A stretch of DNA of 64,000 bases from Euonymus europaeus (taxonomy: Eukaryota; Streptophyta; Magnoliopsida; Celastrales; Celastraceae), in NCBI GenBank assembly GCA_963580455.1, contig OY756966.1, positions 17,859,001 to 17,923,000 of the forward strand, written 5' to 3'. A program made the position numbers and the translations under genes. Below, one piece after another: positions 26,801-38,609 of this stretch. Numbering within the stretch: the stretch's first letter is position 1; each line of letters starts with the position of its first letter. The notes under the pieces are model-generated. The model searched no databases, had not been told where the DNA came from, and saw nothing but the letters and a program-made list of their open reading frames with translations.

Positions 26801-27122
26801 TGTTACATTTTACGAGTATAAGCTTCCTACATTATTTCGATGACAAAACACCAACTTTCGATGACAAATGGACAAAACCGTTAAAAGCTCCTCCATAGAG
26901 AGAGTTGAGCAACTTCGGACTATCAAAATTGCTCGGGATAGACTTTTTATTGTTCTTCTATGACAAATTTTACGAGTATAAGCTTCCTACATTATTTCGA
27001 TGCCAAAACACCATTTTTCTATGACAAATGGACAAAACCGTTAAAAGCTCCTCCATAGAGAGAGTTGATCAACTTCGGACCATCAAAATTGCCCTATGTA
27101 CACTTTTTATTGTTCTTCTATG
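23880..27122. repeat. 3679-bp-offset duplication, copy 2
   Basis: Second copy of 20200-23443. It differs from copy 1 at scattered bases; for example, copy 1 has GTTGACAACTTC with one base missing near 20829, while this copy has the full GTTGAGCAACTTC. About half of it (from 25.33 kb) also forms the start of the next, younger duplication, so the two events are nested. Confidence 0.85.
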
Positions 27123-29942
27123 TCAAATTTTATGAGTATAAGCTTCCTAGATTATTTCGATGCCAAAACACGAACTTTCTATGACAAAAGGACAATACCG
27201 TTAAAAGCTCCTCCATAGAGAGAGTTGAGGAACTTCGGACTATCAAAATTGCTTGGGATAGACTTTTTATTGTTCTTCTATGCCAAATTTTACAAGTATA
27301 AGCTTCCTACATTATTTCGACGCCCAAACACCAACTTTCGATGACAAATGGACAAAACCGTTAAAAGCTCCTCCATAGAGAGAGTTGATCAACTTCGGAC
27401 CATCAAAATTGCCCTATGTACACTTTTTATTGTTCTTCTATGTTACATTTTACGAGTATAAGCTTCCTACATTATTTCGATGACAAAACAATAACTTTCT
27501 ATGACAAATGGACAAAACCGTTAAAAGCTCCTCCATAGAGAGAGTTGAGCAACTTCGGACTATCAAAGTTGCTCGGGATAGACTTTTTATTGTTCTTCTA
27601 TGTCAAATTTTACGAGTATAAGCTTCAGAGATTATTTTGATGCCAAAACACCAACTTTCTATGACAAATAGACAAAACCGTTAAGAGCTCCTCCATAGAG
27701 AGAGTTGAGCAACTTCGGACCATCAAAGTTGCTCGGGATAGACTTTCTATTATTCTTCTATGTCAAATTTTATGAGTATAAGCTTCCTAGATTATTTCGA
27801 TGCCAAAACACGAACTTTCTATGACAAAAGGACAATACCATTAAAAGCTCCTCCATAGATAGAGTTGAGGAACTTCGGACTATCAAAATTGCTCGGGATA
27901 GACTTTTTATTGTTCTTCTATGCCAAATTTTACAAGTATAAGCTTCCTACATTATTTCGACGCCCAAACACCAACTTTCGATGACAAATGGACAAAACCG
28001 TTAAAAGCTCCTCCATAGAGAGAGTTGATCAACTTCGGACCATCAAAATTGCCCTATGTACACTTTTTATTGTTCTTCTATGTTACATTTTACGAGTATA
28101 AGCTTCCTACATTATTTCGATGACAAAACAATAACTTTCTATGACAAATGAACAAAACCGTTAAAAGCTCCTCCATAGAGAGAGTTGAGCAACTTCGGAC
28201 TATCAAAGTTGCTCGGGATAGACTTTTTATTGTTCTTCTATGTCAAATTTTACGAGTATAAGCTTCAGAGATTATTTTGATGCCAAAACACCAACTTTCT
28301 ATGACAAATAGACAAAACCGTTAAGAGCTCCTCCATAGAGAGAGTTGAGCAACTTCGGACCATCAAAGTTGCTCGGGATAGACTTTCTGTTGTTCTTCTA
28401 TGTCAAATTTTATGAGTATAAGCTTCCTAGATTATTTCGATGCCAAAACACCAACTTTCTTTGACAAATGGACAAAACCGTTAAAAGCTCCTCCATAGAG
28501 AGAGTTGAGCAACTTCGGACTGTGAAAGTTGCTCGGGATAGACTTTTTATTGTTCTTCTATGACAAATTTTAAGAGTATAAGCTTCCTTCATTATTTCGA
28601 TGCCAAAACACCAACTTTCATTGACAAATGGACAAAACCGTTAAAAGCTCCTCCATAGATAGAGTTGAGCAACTTCGGACTATCAAAATTGCTCGGGATA
28701 GACTTTTTATTGTTCTTCTATGCCAAATTTTACAAGTATAAGCTTCCTACATTATTTCGACGCCCAAACAACAACTTTCGATGACAAATGTACAAAACCG
28801 TTAAAAGCTCCTCCATAGAGAGAGTTGAGCAACTTCGGACTATCAAAATTGCCCTATGTACACTTTTTATTGTTCTTCTATGTTACATTTTACGAGTATA
28901 AGCTTCCTACATTATTTGGATGCCAAAACACCATTTTTCTATGACAAATGGACAAAACCGTTAAAAGCTCCTCCATAGAGAGAGTTGAGCAACTTCGGAC
29001 TTTCAAAGTTGCTCGGGATAGACTTTTAATTGTTCTTCTATGTCAAATTTTACGATTACAAGCTTCATAGATTATTTCGAGTCCAAAACACCAACTTTCT
29101 ATGACAAATAGACAAAAATGTTAAAAGCTCCTCCATAGAGAAAGTTGAGCAACTTCGGACTATCAAAGTTGCTCGGGATAGACTTTTTATTGTTCTTCTA
29201 TGTCAAATCTTACGAGTATAAGCTTCCTACATTATTTTGATGCCAAAACACCAACTTTCTATGACAAACGGACAAAACCGTTAAAAGCTCCTCCATAGAG
29301 AGACTTGAGCAACTTCGGACTATCAAAGTTGCTCGGGATAGACTTTTTATTGTTCTTCTATGTCAAATTTTACGAGTATAAGCTTCCTACATTATTTCGA
29401 TGCCAAAATACCAACTTTCTATGACAAAAGGACAAAACCGTTAAAAGCTCCTCCATAGAGAGAGTTGAGCAACTTCGGACTATCAAAATTGCTCGGGATA
29501 GACTTTTTATTGTTCTTCTATGCCAAATTTTACAAGTATAAGCTTCCTACATTATTTCGATGCCCAAACATCAACTTTCGATGACAAATGGACAAAACCG
29601 TTAAAAGCTCCTCCATAGGGAGAGTTGAGCAACTTCGGACCATCAAAATTGCCCTATGTACACTTTTTATTGTTCTTCTATGTTACATTTTACGAGTATA
29701 AGCTTCCTACATTATTTCGATTCCAAAACACCAACTTTCTATGAAAAATGGACAAAACCGTTAAAAGCTCCTCCACAGAGAGAGTTGAGCAACTTCGGAC
29801 CATCAAAATTGCCCTATGTACACTTTTTATTGTTCTTCTTTGTCACATTTTACGAGTATAAGCTTCCTACATTATTTCGATGCCAAAACAATAACTTTCT
29901 ATGGCAAATGGACAAAACCGTTAAAAGCTCCTCTATAGAGAG
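25330..29942. repeat. 33-unit module, copy 1
   Basis: Matches 30608-35220 at a displacement of 5278 bp (33 units less 2 bp) through a full run of about 29 units. By eye there are roughly ten or more single-base differences, for example GATAGAGTTGAGG versus GAGAGAGTTGAGG near 27856/33134 and TTAAGAGTATAAGCTTCCTTC versus TTACGAGTATAAGCTTCCTAC near 28570/33848. Its last 1.38 kb is the first complete occurrence of the nine-unit block listed separately. Confidence 0.9.
28562..29942. repeat. Nine-unit (1.38 kb) block, occurrence 1
   Basis: About 8.6 units in fixed order: TTCATTGAC, CGACGCCCAAACAAC with ACAAATGTAC, TTTGGATGCC with CACCATTTTTC, TTCATAGATT with GAGTCC, AAAAATGTT with GAGAAAG, GACAAACGG, AATACC with CAAAAGG, GCCCAAACATC, CATAGGGAG, TTCGATTCC with GAAAAATGG, CCACAGAG, and finally CTCTATAG. 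The linked order is what makes this a true HOR. This is the most diverged copy (TTCCTTC and AAGAGTATAAG at its start). Confidence 0.88.
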
Positions 29943-30289
29943 AGTTGAGCAACTTCGGACCATCAAAGTTGCTCGGGATAGACTTTCTATTGTTCTTCTA
30001 TGTCAAATTTTATGAGTATAAGCTTCCTAGAATATTTCGATGCCAAAACACCAACTTTCTTTGACTAATGGACAAAACCGTTAAAAGCTCCTCGATAGAG
30101 AGAGTTGAGCAACTTCGGACTGTGAAAGTTGCTTGGGATAGACTTTTTATTGTTCTTCTATGACAAATTTTACGAGTATAAGCTTTCTAGATTATTTCGA
30201 TGCCAAAACACCAACTTTCTTTGACAAATGGACAAAACCGTTAAAAGCTCCTCCATAGAGAGAGTTGAGCAACTTCGGACTATCGAAGT

Positions 30290-30607
30290 TGTCCGTATAT
30301 ACTTTTTATTGTTCTTCTCTGTCAAATTTTATGAGTATAAGCTTCCTACATTATTTCGATGCCAAAACACCAACTTTCTATGACAAATATACAAAACCGT
30401 TAAAAGCTCCTCCATAGAGAGAGTTGAGCAACTTCGGACTGTGAAAGTTGCTTGGGATAGACTTTTACTTGTTCTTCTATGACAAATTATACGAGTATAA
30501 GCTTTCTAAATTATTTCGATGCCAAAACACCAACTTTCTTTGACAAATGGACAAAACCGTTAAAAGCTCCTCCATAGAGAGAGTTGAGCAACTTCGGACT
30601 ATCGAAG
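30290..30607. repeat. Two-unit gain in the 33-unit module
   Basis: Left of this point copy 2 sits 4959 bp from copy 1 (TTTGACTAAT at 25101 and 30060). Right of it the offset is 5278 bp. The difference, 319 bp, is two units. The ATCGAAGTTGTCC unit appears on both sides (30281 and 30601), so the gain is a local tandem duplication. The second copy then changed to TCCCTATATAC. Confidence 0.85.
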
Positions 30608-33600
30608 TTGTCCCTATATACTTTTTATTGTTCTTCTCTGTCAAATTTTATGAGTATAAGCTTCCTACATTATTTCGATGCCAAAACACCAACTTTCTAT
30701 GACAAATATACAAAACCGTTAAAAGCTCCTCCATAGAGAGAGTTGAGCAACTTCGGACTATAAAAGTTGCTCGGGATAGACTTTTAATTGTTCTTCTATG
30801 TCAAATTATACGAGTATAAGCTTCCTACATTATTTCGATGCCAAAATACCAACTTTCTATGGCAAATGGACAAAACCGTTAAAAGCTCCTCCATAGAGAG
30901 AGTTGATCAACTTTGGACTATCAAAATTGCTCGGGATAGACTTTTTATTGTTCTTCTATGCCAAATTTTACAAGTATAAGCTTCCTACATTATTTCGACG
31001 CCCAAACACCAACTTTCGATGACAAATGGACAAAACCGTTAAAAGCTCCTCCATAGAGAGAGTTGATCAACTTCGGACCATCAAAATTGCCCTATGTACA
31101 CTTTTTATTGTTCTTCTATGTTACATTTTACGAGTATAAGCTTCCTACATTATTTCGATGACAAAACAATAACTTTCTATGACAAATGGACAAAACCGTT
31201 AAAAGCTCCTCCATAGAGAGAGTTGAGAAACTTCGGACTATCAAAGTTGCTCGGGATAGACTTTTTATTGTTCTTCTATGTCAAATTTTACGAGTATAAG
31301 CTTCAGAGATTATTTTGATGCCAAAACACCAACTTTCTATGACAAATAGACAAAACCGTTAAAAGCTCCTCCATAGAGAGAGTTGAGCAACTTCGGACTG
31401 TGAAAGTTGCTTGGGATAGACTTTTTATTGTTCTTCTATGACAAATTTTACAAGTATAAGCTTCCTGCATTATTTCGACGCCCAAACACCAACTTTCGAT
31501 GGCAAATGGACAAAACCGTTAAAAGTTCCTCCATAGAGAGAGTTGATCAACTTCGGACCATCAAAATTGCCCTATGTACACTTTTTATTGTTCTTCTATG
31601 TTACATTTTACGAGTATAAGCTTCCTACATTATTTCGATGACAAAACAATAACTTTCTATGACGAATGGACAAAACCGTTGAAAGCTCCTCCATAGAGAG
31701 AGTTGAGCAACTTCGGACTATAAAAGTTGCTCGGGATAGACTTTTAATTGTTCTTCTATGTCAAATTATACGAGTATAAGCTTCCTACATTATTTCGATG
31801 CCAAAATACCAACTTTCTATGGCAAATGGACAAAACCGTTAAAAGCTCCTCCATAGAGAGAGTTGAGCAACTTCGGACTATCAAAATTGCTCGGGATAGA
31901 CTTTTTATTGTTCTTCTATGTCAAATTTTACAATTATAAACTTCCTACATTATTTCGACGCCAAAACACCAACTTTCGATGACAAATGGACAAAACCGTT
32001 AAAAGCTCCTCCATAGAGAGAGTTGATCAACTTCGGACCATCAAAATTGCCCTATGTACACTTTTTATTGTTCTTCTATGTTACATTTTACGAGTATAAG
32101 CTTCCTACATTATTTCGATGACAAAACACCAACTTTCGATGACAAATGGACAAAACCGTTAAAAGCTCCTCCATAGAGAGAGTTGAGCAACTTCGGACTA
32201 TCAAAATTGCTCGGGATAGACTTTTTATTGTTCTTCTATGACAAATTTTACGAGTATAAGCTTCCTACATTATTTCGATGCCAAAACACCATTTTTCTAT
32301 GACAAATGGACAAAACCGTTAAAAGCTCCTCCATAGAGAGAGTTGATCAACTTCGGACCATCAAAATTGCCCTATGTACACTTTTTATTGTTCTTCTATG
32401 TCAAATTTTATGAGTATAAGCTTCCTAGATTATTTCGATGCCAAAACACGAACTTTCTATGACAAAAGGACAATACCGTTAAAAGCTCCTCCATAGAGAG
32501 AGTTGAGGCACTTCGGACTATCAAAATTGCTTGGGATAGACTTTTTATTGTTCTTCTATGCCAAATTTTACAAGTATAAGCTTCCTACATTATTTCGACG
32601 CCCAAACACCAACTTTCGATGACAAATGGACAAAACCGTTAAAAGCTCCTCCATAGAGAGAGTTGATCAACTTCGGACCATCAAAATTGCCCTATGTACA
32701 CTTTTTATTGTTCTTCTATGTTACATTTTACGAGTATAAGCTTCCTACATTATTTCGATGACAAAACAATAACTTTCTATGACAAATGGACAAAACCGTT
32801 AAAAGCTCCTCCATAGAGAGAGTTGAGCAACTTCTGACTATCAAAGTTGCTCGGGATAGACTTTTTATTGTTCTTCTATGTCAAATTTTACGAGTATAAG
32901 CTTCAGAGATTATTTTGATGCCAAAACACCAACTTTCTATGACAAATAGACAAAACCGTTAAGAGCTCCTCCATAGAGAGAGTTGAGCAACTTCGGACCA
33001 TCAAAGTTGCTCGGGATAGACTTTCTATTATTCTTCTATGTCAAATTTTATGAGTATAAGCTTCCTAGATTATTTCGATGCCAAAACACGAACTTTCTAT
33101 GACAAAAGGACAATACCATTAAAAGCTCCTCCATAGAGAGAGTTGAGGAACTTCGGACTATCAAAATTGCCCGGGATAGACTTTTTATTGTTCTTCTATG
33201 CCAAATTTTACAAGTATAAGCTTCCTACATTATTTCGACGCCCAAACACCAACTTTCGATGACAAATGGACAAAACCGTTAAAAGCTCCTCCATAGAGAG
33301 AGTTGATCAACTTCGGACCATCAAAATTGCCCTATGTACACTTTTTATTGTTCTTCTATGTTACATTTTACGAGTATAAGCTTCCTACATTATTTCGATG
33401 ACAAAACAATAACTTTCTATGACAAATGAACAAAACCGTTAAAAGCTCCTCCATAGAGAGAGTTGAGCAACTTCGGACTATCAAAGTTGCTCGGGATAGA
33501 CTTTTTATTGTTCTTCTATGTCAAATTTTACGAGTATAAGCTTCAGAGATTATTTTGATGCCAAAACACCAACTTTCTATGACAAATAGACAAAACCGTT

Positions 33601-35220
33601 AAGAGCTCCTCCATAGAGAGAGTTGAGCAACTTCGGACCATCAAAGTTGCTCGGGATAGACTTTCTGTTGTTCTTCTATGTCAAATTTTATGAGTATAAG
33701 CTTCCTAGATTATTTCGATGCCAAAACACCAACTTTCTTTGACAAATGGACAAAACCGTTAAAAGCTCCTCCATAGAGAGAGTTGAGCAACTTCGGACTG
33801 TGAAAGTTGCTCGGGATAGACTTTTTATTGTTCTTCTATGACAAATTTTACGAGTATAAGCTTCCTACATTATTTCGATGCCAAAACACCAACTTTCATT
33901 GACAAATGGACAAAACCGTTAAAAGCTCCTCCATAGAGAGAGTTGAGCAACTTCGGACTATCAAAATTGCTCGGGATAGACTTTTTATTGTTCTTCTATG
34001 CCAAATTTTACAAGTATAAGCTTCCTACATTATTTCGACGCCCAAACAACAACTTTCGATGACAAATGTACAAAACCGTTAAAAGCTCCTCCATAGAGAG
34101 AGTTGAGCAACTTCGGACTATCAAAATTGCCCTATGTACACTTTTTATTGTTCTTTTATGTTACATTTTACGAGTATAAGCTTCCTACATTATTTGGATG
34201 CGAAAACACCATTTTTCTATGACAAATGGACAAAACCGTTAAAAGCTCCTCCATAGAGAGAGTTGAGCAACTTCGGACTTTCAAAGTTGCTCGGGATAGA
34301 CTTTTAATTGTTCTTCTATGTCAAATTTTACGATTACAAGCTTCATAGATTATTTCGAGTCCAAAACACCAACTTTCTATGACAAATAGACAAAAATGTT
34401 AAAAGCTCCTCCATAGAGAAAGTTGAGCAACTTCGGACTATCAAAGTTGCTCGGGATAGACTTTTTATTGTTCTTCTATGTCAAATCTTACGAGTATAAG
34501 CTTCCTACATTATTTTGATGCCAAAACACCAACTTTCTATGACAAACGGACAAAACCGTTAAAAGCTCCTCCATAGAGAGACTTGAGCAACTTCGGACTA
34601 TCAAAGTTGCTCGGGATAGACTTTTTATTGTTCTTCTATGTCAAATTTTACGAGTATAAGCTTCCTACATTATTTCGATGCCAAAATACCAACTTTCTAT
34701 GACAAAAGGACAAAACCGTTAAAAGCTCCTCCATAGAGAGAGTTGAGCAACTTCGGACTATCAAAATTGCTCGGGATAGACTTTTTATTGTTCTTCTATG
34801 CCAAATTTTACAAGTATAAGCTTCCTACATTATTTCGATGCCCAAACATCAACTTTCGATGACAAATGGACAAAACCGTTAAAAGCTCCTCCATAGGGAG
34901 AGTTGAGCAACTTCGGACCATCAAAATTGCCCTATGTACACTTTTTATTGTTCTTCTATGTTACATTTTACGAGTATAAGCTTCCTACATTATTTCGATT
35001 CCAAAACACCAACTTTCTATGAAAAATGGACAAAACCGTTAAAAGCTCCTCCACAGAGAGAGTTGAGCAACTTCGGACCATCAAAATTGCCCTATGTACA
35101 CTTTTTATTGTTCTTCTTTGTCACATTTTACGAGTATAAGCTTCCTACATTATTTCGATGCCAAAACAATAACTTTCTATGGCAAATGGACAAAACCGTT
35201 AAAAGCTCCTCTATAGAGAG
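30608..35220. repeat. 33-unit module, copy 2
   Basis: Copy of 25330-29942. From about 31.41 kb its content is copied again at 38610-42465 (offset 7199 bp, 45 units less 1 bp), and that copy shares this copy's private changes. Both have GTTGAGGCAC (32499 and 39698) and ATTGCCCGGG (about 33166 and 40365), where copy 1 has GTTGAGGAAC and ATTGCTCGGG. This orders the events: copy 1 to copy 2 first, then copy 2 to 38.6 kb. Confidence 0.9.
33840..35220. repeat. Nine-unit block, occurrence 2
   Basis: Same marker order as occurrence 1, offset 5278 bp. Private changes include TTCTTTTATG and GCGAAAACACC near 34152-34205. Confidence 0.88.
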
Positions 35221-35439
35221 AGTTCAGCAACTTCGGACTATCAAAGTTGCTCGGGATAGACTTTTAATTGTTCTTCTATGTCAAATTTTACGATTACAAG
35301 CTTCATAGATTATTTCGAGTCCAAAACACCAACTTTCTATGACAAATAGACAAAAATGTTAAAAGCTCCTCCATAGAGAAAGTTGAGCAACTTCGGACTA
35401 TCAAAGTTGCTCGGGATAGACTTTTTATTGTTCTTCTAT

Positions 35440-36820
35440 GACAAATTTTACGAGTATAAGCTTCCTACATTATTTCGATGCCAAAACACCAACTTTCATT
35501 GACAAATGGACAAAACCGTTAAAAGCTCCTCCATAGAGAGAGTTGAGCAACTTCGGACTATCAAAATTGCTCGGGATAGACTTTTTATTGTTCTTCTATG
35601 CCAAATTTTACAAGTATAAGCTTCCTACATTATTTCGACGCCCAAACAACAACTTTCGATGACAAATGTACAAAACCGTTAAAAGCTCCTCCATAGAGAG
35701 AGTTGAGCAACTTCGGACTATCAAAATTGCCCTATGTACACTTTTTATTGTTCTTCTATGTTACATTTTACGAGTATAAGCTTCCTACATTATTTGGATG
35801 CCAAAACACCATTTTTCTATGACAAATGGACAAAACCGTTAAAAGCTCCTCCATAGAGAGAGTTGAGCAACTTCGGACTTTCAAAGTTGCTCGGGATAGA
35901 CTTTTAATTGTTCTTCTATGTCAAATTTTACGATTACAAGCTTCATAGATTATTTCGAGTCCAAAACACCAACTTTCTATGACAAATAGACAAAAATGTT
36001 AAAAGCTCCTCCATAGAGAAAGTTGAGCAACTTCGGACTATCAAAGTTGCTCGGGATAGACTTTTTATTATTCTTCTATGTCAAATCTTACGAGTATAAG
36101 CTTCCTACATTATTTTGATGCCAAAACACCAACTTTCTATGACAAACGGACAAAACCGTTAAAAGCTCCTCCATAGAGAGACTTGAGCAACTTCGGACTA
36201 TCAAAGTTGCTCGGGATAGACTTTTTATTGTTCTTCTATGTCAAATTTTACGAGTATAAGCTTCCTACATTATTTCGATGCCAAAATACCAACTTTCTAT
36301 GACAAAAGGACAAAACCGTTAAAAGCTCCTCCATAGAGAGAGTTGAGCAACTTCGGACTATCAAAATTGCTCGGGATAGACTTTTTATTGTTCTTCTATG
36401 CCAAATTTTACAAGTATAAGCTTCCTACATTATTTCGATGCCCAAACATCAACTTTCGATGACAAATGGACAAAACCGTTAAAAGCTCCTCCATAGGGAG
36501 AGTTGAGCAACTTCGGACCATCAAAATTGCCCTATGTACACTTTTTATTGTTCTTCTATGTTACATTTTACGAGTATAAGCTTCCTACATTATTTCGATT
36601 CCAAAACACCAACTTTCTATGAAAAATGGACAAAACCGTTAAAAGCTCCTCCACAGAGAGAGTTGAGCAACTTCGGACCATCAAAATTGCCCTATGTACA
36701 CTTTTTATTGTTCTTCTTTGTCACATTTTACGAGTATAAGCTTCCTACATTATTTCGATGCCAAAACAATAACTTTCTATGGCAAATGGACAAAACCGTT
36801 AAAAGCTCCTCTATAGAGAG
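35440..36820. repeat. Nine-unit block, occurrence 3
   Basis: Lies 1600 bp (10 units) after occurrence 2. It has TTATTATTC near 36066, which its 16.48-kb-distant partner at 51921 lacks. Confidence 0.88.
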
Positions 36821-37147
36821 AGTTGAGCAACTTCGGACCATCAAAGTTGCTCGGGATAGACTTTCTATTGTTCTTCTATGTCAAATTTTATGAGTATAAG
36901 CTTCCTAGATTATTTCGATGCCAAAACATCAACTTTCTTTGACTAATGGACAAAACCGTTAAAAGCTCCTCGATAGAGAGAGTTGAGCAACTTCGGACTG
37001 TGAAAGTTGCTTGGGATAGACTTTTTATTGTTCTTCTATGACAAATTTTACGAGTATAAGCTTTCTAGATTATTTCGATGCCAAAACACCAACTTTCTTT
37101 GACAAATGGACAAAACCGTTAAAAGCTCCTCCATAGAGAGAGTTGAG

Positions 37148-37169
37148 CAACTTCGGACTATCGAAGTTG
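37148..37169. other. Re-formed 8-bp dyad in the ATCGAAG unit variant
   Basis: In units reading GGACTATCGAAGTTGTCC the normal 9-bp dyad is broken by a deletion and substitutions. The changed bases create CAACTTCG, loop GACTAT, CGAAGTTG: a perfect 8-bp dyad with a 6-nt loop. The same 22-bp element is at 21632, 25311, 30270, 30589, 44187, 50590, 53629 and 60667. All derive from the same ancestral unit by the duplications described, so they are not independent. Confidence 0.8.
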
Positions 37170-38609
37170 TCCGTATATACTTTTTATTGTTCTTCTCTGT
37201 CAAATTTTATGAGTATAAGCTTCCTACATTATTTCGATGCCAAAACACCAACTTTCTATGACAAATATACAAAACCGTTAAAAGCTCCTCCATAGAGAGA
37301 GTTGAGCAACTTCGGACTATAAAAGTTGCTCGGGATAGACTTTTAATTGTTCTTCTATGTCAAATTATACGAGTATAAGCTTCCTACATTATTTCGATGC
37401 CAAAATACCAACTTTCTATGGCAAATGGACAAAACCGTTAAAAGCTCCTCCATAGAGAGAGTTGATCAACTTTGGACTATCAAAATTGCTCGGGATAGAC
37501 TTTTTATTGTTCTTCTATGCCAAATTTTACAAGTATAAGCTTCCTACATTATTTCGACGCCCAAACACCAACTTTCGATGACAAATGGACAAAACCGTTA
37601 AAAGCTCCTCCATAGAGAGAGTTGATCAACTTCGGACCATCAAAATTGCCCTATGTACACTTTTTATTGTTCTTCTATGTCAAATTTTACGAGTATAAGC
37701 TTCCTACATTATTTCGATGCCAAAATACCAACTTTCTATGACAAAAGGACAAAACCGTTAAAAGCTCCTCCATAGAGAGAGTTGAGCAACTTCGGACTAT
37801 CAAAATTGCTCGGGATAGACTTTTTATTGTTCTTCTATGCAAAATTTTACAAGTATAAGCTTCCTACATTATTTCGATGCCCAAACATCAACTTTCGATG
37901 ACAAATGGACAAAACCGTTAAAAGCTCCTCCATAGGGAGAGTTGAGCAACTTCGTACCATCAAAATTGCCCTATGTACACTTTTTATTGTTCTTCTATGT
38001 TACATTTTACGAGTATAAGCTTCCTACATTATTTCGATTCCAAAACACCAACTTTCTATGAAAAATGGACAAAACCGTTAAAAGCTCCTCCACAGAGAGA
38101 GTTGAGCAACTTCGGACCATCAAAATTGCCCTATGTACACTTTTTATTGTTCTTCTTTGTCACATTTTACGAGTATAAGCTTCCTACATTATTTCGATGC
38201 CAAAACAATAACTTTCTATGGCAAATGGACAAAACCGTTAAAAGCTCCTCTATAGAGAGAGTTCAGCAACTTCGGACTATCAAAGTTGCTCGGGATACAC
38301 TTTTTATTGTTCTTCTATGTCAAATTTTACGAGTATAAGCTTTCTAGATTATTTCGATGCCAAAACACCAACTTTCTTTGACAAATGGACAAAACCGTTA
38401 AAAGCTCCTCCTTAGAGAGAGTTGAGCAACTTCGGACTGTGAAAGTTGCTCGGAATAGAATTTTTATTGTTCTTCTATGAAAAATTTTACGAGTATAAGC
38501 TTCCTACATTATTTCGATGCCAAAACACCAACTTTCTATGACAAATGGACAAAACCGTTAAAAGCTCCTCCATAGAGAAAGTTGAGCAACTTCGGACTAT
38601 CAAAGTTGC

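Larger units (their letters stand above)
35221..38609. repeat. Satellite segment between modules
   Basis: Holds a second nine-unit block (35440-36820), then the TTTGACTAAT, ATCGAAGTTGTCCG and CAAATTATACG units (36940-37400), then the 3' part only of the nine-unit block (about 37680-38260). Units with GGGATACAC and CCTTAGAGAG follow. The same order is found at 43.86-45.5, 50.26-51.7, 53.3-55.05 and 60.34-62.0 kb, some lacking parts. No gene is present. Confidence 0.85.
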
